Shown here: positions 60,021-64,000 of the stretch, piece by piece | Position numbering within the stretch: position 1 is the first letter of the stretch | How the letters are laid out: each line of letters opens with the position of its first letter | From: CAYJAZ01 sp964368455 | GTDB taxonomy: Bacteria; Desulfobacterota; Desulfovibrionia; Desulfovibrionales; Desulfovibrionaceae | DNA length: 64,000 bases | Reading direction: 5' to 3' | Assembly (NCBI GenBank): GCA_964368455.1 | Contig: CAYJAZ010000010.1 | Location: 1-64,000, forward strand | The notes under the pieces: model-generated | Database searches by the model: none | Seen by the model: only the letters and a program-made list of their open reading frames with translations | Told to the model about the DNA's origin: nothing | Program-made: the position numbers and the translations under genes

Positions 60021-61648
60021 TGCAATTATTAAACATTCAAAACCTTCATATCAGTTTTGCATACGCTAATGAAAATCAAGAAATAAGCACGCATGAAGTG
60101 GTGCATGATGTGTCTTTTAGCCTTCAAGAAGGTGAATGTGTTGCCTTGGTTGGCGAAAGTGGGGCAGGAAAAACGCTCACAGCACGCTCTATTATTAATC
60201 TCTTGCCACAAGGAGCGTGTATAACAAGTGGAAAAATCATTTATCAAGAAAAAGATCTTGTTAAATGCAGTAAAAAAGAATTAAATTCAATAAGAGGCAA
60301 GGATATAGGCATGGTGTTTCAAGATCCCTTAGCCGGCTTAAATCCAGTACAAAAAATAGGCAAGCAAATTGCTGAAGCTTTGCAAATACATTCTCGATGC
60401 GATAAAAATACTGTTCTCAAGAGCACTTTAGAATTATTAGATTTAGTGCAAATAGATAGAGCAAAAGAAAGATTAAATTCGTATCCACATCAATTATCTG
60501 GCGGGCAAAGACAAAGAGTGATGCTTGCTATAGCCATTGCTAATAGACCTAAATTGCTTATTGCTGATGAACCGACCACTTCTCTAGATGCAAATATTCA
60601 AAGAACGATATTAAAACTTTTATATTCGCTCACGCAGGAATTTAAAATGGGTTTAGTCTTGGTGAGCCATGATCTTGGAATGGTTCAACATTTTGCAGAT
60701 ACAGTAAATGTAATGCAAGATGGTAAGATTGTTGAGTCTTCAAAGGAAATATTCATAAATCCAAAACATGAATACACTCAAAAACTCTTGTCTCAAGAGC
60801 ATTCTGATTATGCAAGTGAATTAAAACCTCATTCTCAAAGCATTATGCAAGTTGAAAGGCTTTGTGTGGACTATCCTAGACAAAGACAATCTTTATTTGA
60901 AAAAAAATCACACTTTACTGCACTTGATTCTATAAGTTTTTCTCTACAAAAGGGAGAATGTCTTGGAATAGTTGGCGAAAGTGGATCTGGAAAATCGAGC
61001 CTAGCCCTTGCTATTTTGCGATTAATCAAATCACAGGGAAAGATTGTTTTTTCTGGAACAAATTTTGAAAATTTTAACCATACACAGATGGCTCCTTTTA
61101 GAAAGTATATTCAAGTTGTCTTTCAAGATCCTTATCTTTCATTGAATCCACGTATGAATATTATGGAAATTATTGGAGAAGGTTTACTTGTTCATGAAGA
61201 ATTATCTGAAATAGAATTGATGAAAGCAATAGCAAAATCATTAATCGAAGTTGGATTAAGTATTGATTATATAAATAGATTTCCTCATGAACTTTCTGGC
61301 GGAGAAAGGCAAAGGGTGGCTATTGCAAGAGCACTTGTATTGCGTCCTGAAATTCTTATATTGGACGAACCTACTTCATCATTAGACAGAACTTTACAAT
61401 TTCAAATAATAGATTTGCTTAAAACTTTGCAAAAAAACTATGAAATGTCATTTATATATATAAGCCATGATCTTAGCTTGGTAAAAGGATTTTGCCAAAA
61501 AATAATTGTATTAAAAGATGGACAATGCCTTGAAAAGGGGTTTACAAGAGAAGTTTTTGAAAAACCAAAATCTGAATACGTTAAAACATTGTTGGCTTCA
61601 TCAAATGCTATAAATTTAACTATTCAAAATAAAGCCATCTGTAGTTGA
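60020..61648 (+). CDS. yejF: Peptide ABC transporter ATPase with two nucleotide-binding domains, YejF type
   Basis: A 542-residue protein with two fused ABC ATPases. Domain 1: Walker A GESGAGKT, Q loop FQDPLAGLNP, signature LSGGQRQRV, Walker B LLIADEPTT. Domain 2: Walker A GESGSGKSS, Q loop FQDPYLSLNP, signature LSGGERQRV, Walker B ILILDEPTS. All motifs are intact, so both sites should bind ATP. It completes the yejABEF set and overlaps yejE by one base. A 270-base gap follows before the TonB receptor gene; no clear terminator is seen there. Confidence 0.94.
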   Translation: MQLLNIQNLHISFAYANENQEISTHEVVHDVSFSLQEGECVALVGESGAGKTLTARSIINLLPQGACITSGKIIYQEKDLVKCSKKELNSIRGKDIGMVFQDPLAGLNPVQKIGKQIAEALQIHSRCDKNTVLKSTLELLDLVQIDRAKERLNSYPHQLSGGQRQRVMLAIAIANRPKLLIADEPTTSLDANIQRTILKLLYSLTQEFKMGLVLVSHDLGMVQHFADTVNVMQDGKIVESSKEIFINPKHEYTQKLLSQEHSDYASELKPHSQSIMQVERLCVDYPRQRQSLFEKKSHFTALDSISFSLQKGECLGIVGESGSGKSSLALAILRLIKSQGKIVFSGTNFENFNHTQMAPFRKYIQVVFQDPYLSLNPRMNIMEIIGEGLLVHEELSEIELMKAIAKSLIEVGLSIDYINRFPHELSGGERQRVAIARALVLRPEILILDEPTSSLDRTLQFQIIDLLKTLQKNYEMSFIYISHDLSLVKGFCQKIIVLKDGQCLEKGFTREVFEKPKSEYVKTLLASSNAINLTIQNKAICS

Positions 61649-61918
61649 TAGAATAATCTTTGAAAAGTATATACAATTTAGCTTTTATAAAAAATTAATG
61701 CTTAATGCTCAACTAAAAGAGATAAAACACACCCTAATAATTTGAAATAATATATGGAATATAAGAAGTTTTTGTTGACTTTTATCTGTGTTTTTATAAT
61801 AATCAAATCTTGTTAGTCTAAACAAACTTTATTTGTTTCGTGGAATAGTTGCCTTTGAAGTTTTAGGAGATGTTTTAAAGTTAAACATGGTGTTTTCAAA
61901 CAAATTTTAAGGAGAATT
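61649..61918. other. Gap before the TonB-receptor gene
   Basis: AT-rich sequence. I looked for a Fur-type box and a terminator and found neither with confidence. A TTTTAAGGAG ribosome site lies directly before the receptor start. Confidence 0.4.
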
Positions 61919-64000
61919 ATGAACAAGTTTGCTTTTATTTATGTGGCAGTTTCGCTTTTATCATTACCGCTTACTCTTTATGCCCAAGAAACACAAAACC
62001 AAGCAGAAGAGAATTCACAAAATCAAGAAGAAGAAGGAAGTTCGCAATTAGACATCTGGAGACTTGATACTGTTGAAATTTTTGGTAAAGTGAATGATAG
62101 CGGAAATATTACCCTAGACAAAAATCTTATTGAATTAGCCCCAAATTTTACAAATTCAATAAACGATCTTTTGCGTGGGCAAAGTTCAATACAATTTGAC
62201 TCTACTTCAAGAAACAGTCTTTTGGGCGGCGAAATCACACCTCCTAAAATTTCTATTTTCGGTGCTAAACATTACGAAAATAATTTTATGATTAATGGTG
62301 TAGGCAATAATAGCTATATAAATCCAGAGGGCTTCAATCCTACTCAAGGCATGGGCGGCGGACAAGATCAGATTACAAGCGATTCACAAGCTTTGATTAT
62401 CAGTCCAGATCTTGTAGACAGAGTTGAAGTTTATACTGAAAATGTTCCTGCGAAATACGGTGATTTCGTTGGTGGTGTTATAGATTCAAAGCTTAGAGAT
62501 GCTGGAAATTCTTGGCATGTCAATGCAAATTATAAATACACAGGCAATGGCATGTCTCAGCTTCACTATCTAGACGGTCAAGAAGATGAAATTGCAATTA
62601 CTGGTGGCGGTTTTCAACCTGATTTCAATAAACATAATGCTAGTTTTTCCTTTGATGGCCCAATTATCAAGGATACTTTAGGCATTGTTGCGGCATACAA
62701 CACAACTCGTTCATTTATTCCTCAACATTTAGCAATTCAAAACAATAAAGAAGTGACAGAAAAGCGTACAAATGAGAATTATATGTTGCATCTCAATACG
62801 CTCAATAATGAAAAATTCTATCTTGGTTTCACAACTATTTATGCTCCATACCAAGCGACATATTATCAGCCAAACTTTAAAGACGGCGGAGAATATGAAG
62901 TAAATGGTGGTGGCTTATACCTAATGCTTAATAGTGAATACAATTTTAGTTTTGGACAATGGAAAAATGATTTTGCCTATATTTTCACCGAAGCTACTGC
63001 AAATGCAGAGGGTAATACAGTTTACAATTGGGGAGAAAGTAGTGTGCTTGATTGGGCAACACTCGAAGATCAAATACTTTGGCCTTGGAACCCTACAATC
63101 AGTCCTATCAACTATAGAAACTGGGACGGAACATTTCCAGATTCTACTATGACGCAAGATATGTATACATGGAACAGTTTACTAGAGTTGAACACTATAG
63201 GAACAAATTTCTTACATGACATCTATTTAGGTTTTAATCTAAGCTATATAGCAGCAAAATCTTCAGAAGGTGCGGGGGAATATTATGCAGATCCTATGAA
63301 AGATCCTACTGCAACAGGAAGTTATGAAGATGGTGTTGTAGCTGGCGAGCAATACGCTCAATCAAAAATCGTCTATGATGAACAAAGCAATGAAGAGAAT
63401 TTTACAAAATTTGCTTTCTTTATCGAAGATGAAATGACGTGGAAAAACTTAACTTTCCGTGCTGGTTTGCGAATGAGTTATGACACGCTTATGGAAAATT
63501 TTGATATAGCACCTCGTTTGTTTGCAAATTATGACATTATGGGTGATGGACTTTACAATATCAATGCAGGCTATAACCGCTATTATGGTTCACAAGTACT
63601 TGAAAGAGCATTACGCATTGCCCGTGAATATACTCCATATACTCGTACAAGTAGTACAGACCCTTGGGTGTCAGGTGGGCTTGTAGCTCCAAGTGTTTAT
63701 TCTGATTTCACAAAATTAAAAAATCCATACACTGACGAATTAGCATTTGGTGCTTCAGCAAATATTGCAGATGCAGAATTTAAAGTTCGTGGTATCTACA
63801 GAAAATACGATGATCAGCTTGCTGGTGATATAATTGACGTAGACGGAAACTCAGTCTTTGTGTATTCAAACGAAGGCGAAACAGAATATCTTGGCCTCAC
63901 TCTTTCAGTTGAAAAATCTTTTGATTTAGGAAAATTTGGTAAGCATAATATAGGGCTTTCAGCAACTTTTTCTGAAACAAAAAGTGGAAGTTTTGACTGG
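61919..64000 (+). CDS. TonB-dependent outer-membrane receptor, N-terminal two-thirds
   Basis: An open frame from ATG 61919 (AAGGAG 5 bases upstream) runs to the window edge, about 694 codons. The signal peptide is MNKFAFIYVAVSLLSLPLTL then YA-QE. A short Gln/Glu-rich linker precedes the plug domain: LDTVEIFGKV as a TonB-box-like strand, NSINDLLRGQSSIQFD, ISIFGAKHYENNFMINGVG, and DRVEVYTENVPAKYGDFVGG, the classic end of the plug. Beta-barrel strands with aromatic alternation follow, including plenty of YGS/NYDI turns. It imports a ligand powered by TonB. It lies just after an exported peptidase and a peptide importer, so a peptide or protein ligand is suggested. The barrel end and any following genes lie outside. 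Confidence 0.9.
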   Translation, partial: MNKFAFIYVAVSLLSLPLTLYAQETQNQAEENSQNQEEEGSSQLDIWRLDTVEIFGKVNDSGNITLDKNLIELAPNFTNSINDLLRGQSSIQFDSTSRNSLLGGEITPPKISIFGAKHYENNFMINGVGNNSYINPEGFNPTQGMGGGQDQITSDSQALIISPDLVDRVEVYTENVPAKYGDFVGGVIDSKLRDAGNSWHVNANYKYTGNGMSQLHYLDGQEDEIAITGGGFQPDFNKHNASFSFDGPIIKDTLGIVAAYNTTRSFIPQHLAIQNNKEVTEKRTNENYMLHLNTLNNEKFYLGFTTIYAPYQATYYQPNFKDGGEYEVNGGGLYLMLNSEYNFSFGQWKNDFAYIFTEATANAEGNTVYNWGESSVLDWATLEDQILWPWNPTISPINYRNWDGTFPDSTMTQDMYTWNSLLELNTIGTNFLHDIYLGFNLSYIAAKSSEGAGEYYADPMKDPTATGSYEDGVVAGEQYAQSKIVYDEQSNEENFTKFAFFIEDEMTWKNLTFRAGLRMSYDTLMENFDIAPRLFANYDIMGDGLYNINAGYNRYYGSQVLERALRIAREYTPYTRTSSTDPWVSGGLVAPSVYSDFTKLKNPYTDELAFGASANIADAEFKVRGIYRKYDDQLAGDIIDVDGNSVFVYSNEGETEYLGLTLSVEKSFDLGKFGKHNIGLSATFSETKSGSFDW

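Noticed and set aside
61649..61918. Fur-type iron box before the TonB receptor
   Set aside because: No sequence close to the GATAATGATAATCATTATC pattern was found.

Overview
The window reads as chromosome from a low-GC, anaerobic, flagellated Gram-negative bacterium, most likely a member of the Desulfovibrionaceae or a close relative. The pointers are a superoxide reductase / rubredoxin / rubredoxin:oxygen oxidoreductase cluster, a ferredoxin-dependent 2-oxoacid oxidoreductase, a corrinoid-activating ASKHA protein, Kdo transferase and a TonB receptor (outer membrane), CheA/CheB/CheR and FliM, and AT-rich, tightly packed genes. Family assignments come from motif recognition only; no search was run.

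Layout. 1-164 is the tail of a HemW-like gene. 0.2-8.2 kb holds isocitrate dehydrogenase, with active-site residues that suggest NAD use, and the chemotaxis genes cheA, cheR and cheB. 8.4-11.5 kb holds an EutT-type cobalamin adenosyltransferase, an FMN-binding protein and an arsenite operon (arsR, acr3 and a small Cys-rich gene). 11.7-13.8 kb is the oxygen-defence cluster roo, rubredoxin, desulfoferrodoxin. 13.9-21.6 kb holds rlmE, a sodium:proton antiporter, waaA, an Rsm22-like methyltransferase paired with a RACE/ASKHA protein, and fliM. 22-28 kb holds a YbjQ-like gene, ligA and dnaA. 27.9-32.5 kb is a minus-strand run (GT9, CgeB-like, tilS, moaA). 32.6-38 kb holds a sigma-54 activator with an NhaC antiporter, and a LarA racemase with a DUF4432 gene. 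A tRNA-Leu(TAG) lies at 38.2 kb.

39-49.6 kb is a catabolic module: ferredoxin, three 2-oxoacid:ferredoxin oxidoreductase subunits, an ADP-forming acyl-CoA synthetase, an MFS carrier, a GlcD/GlcF-type 2-hydroxyacid dehydrogenase and an IclR regulator. Together they would import a 2-hydroxyacid or 2-oxoacid, oxidise it to an acyl-CoA and recover ATP. Three copies of a composite palindromic site precede the module.

49.7-64 kb has a cytoplasmic PreP-like M16C peptidase divergent from an exported M16 peptidase, followed by a complete YejABEF-type peptide importer and the start of a TonB-dependent receptor. This order suggests uptake, periplasmic cleavage and import of a polypeptide, comparable in logic to the Fus/PqqL systems.

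The least explained non-coding signal is a family of modular repeats (188-743, 21974-22193, 27288-27876). They are made of variable hairpins joined by constant blocks, and two of the three copies are arranged as long inverted repeats.
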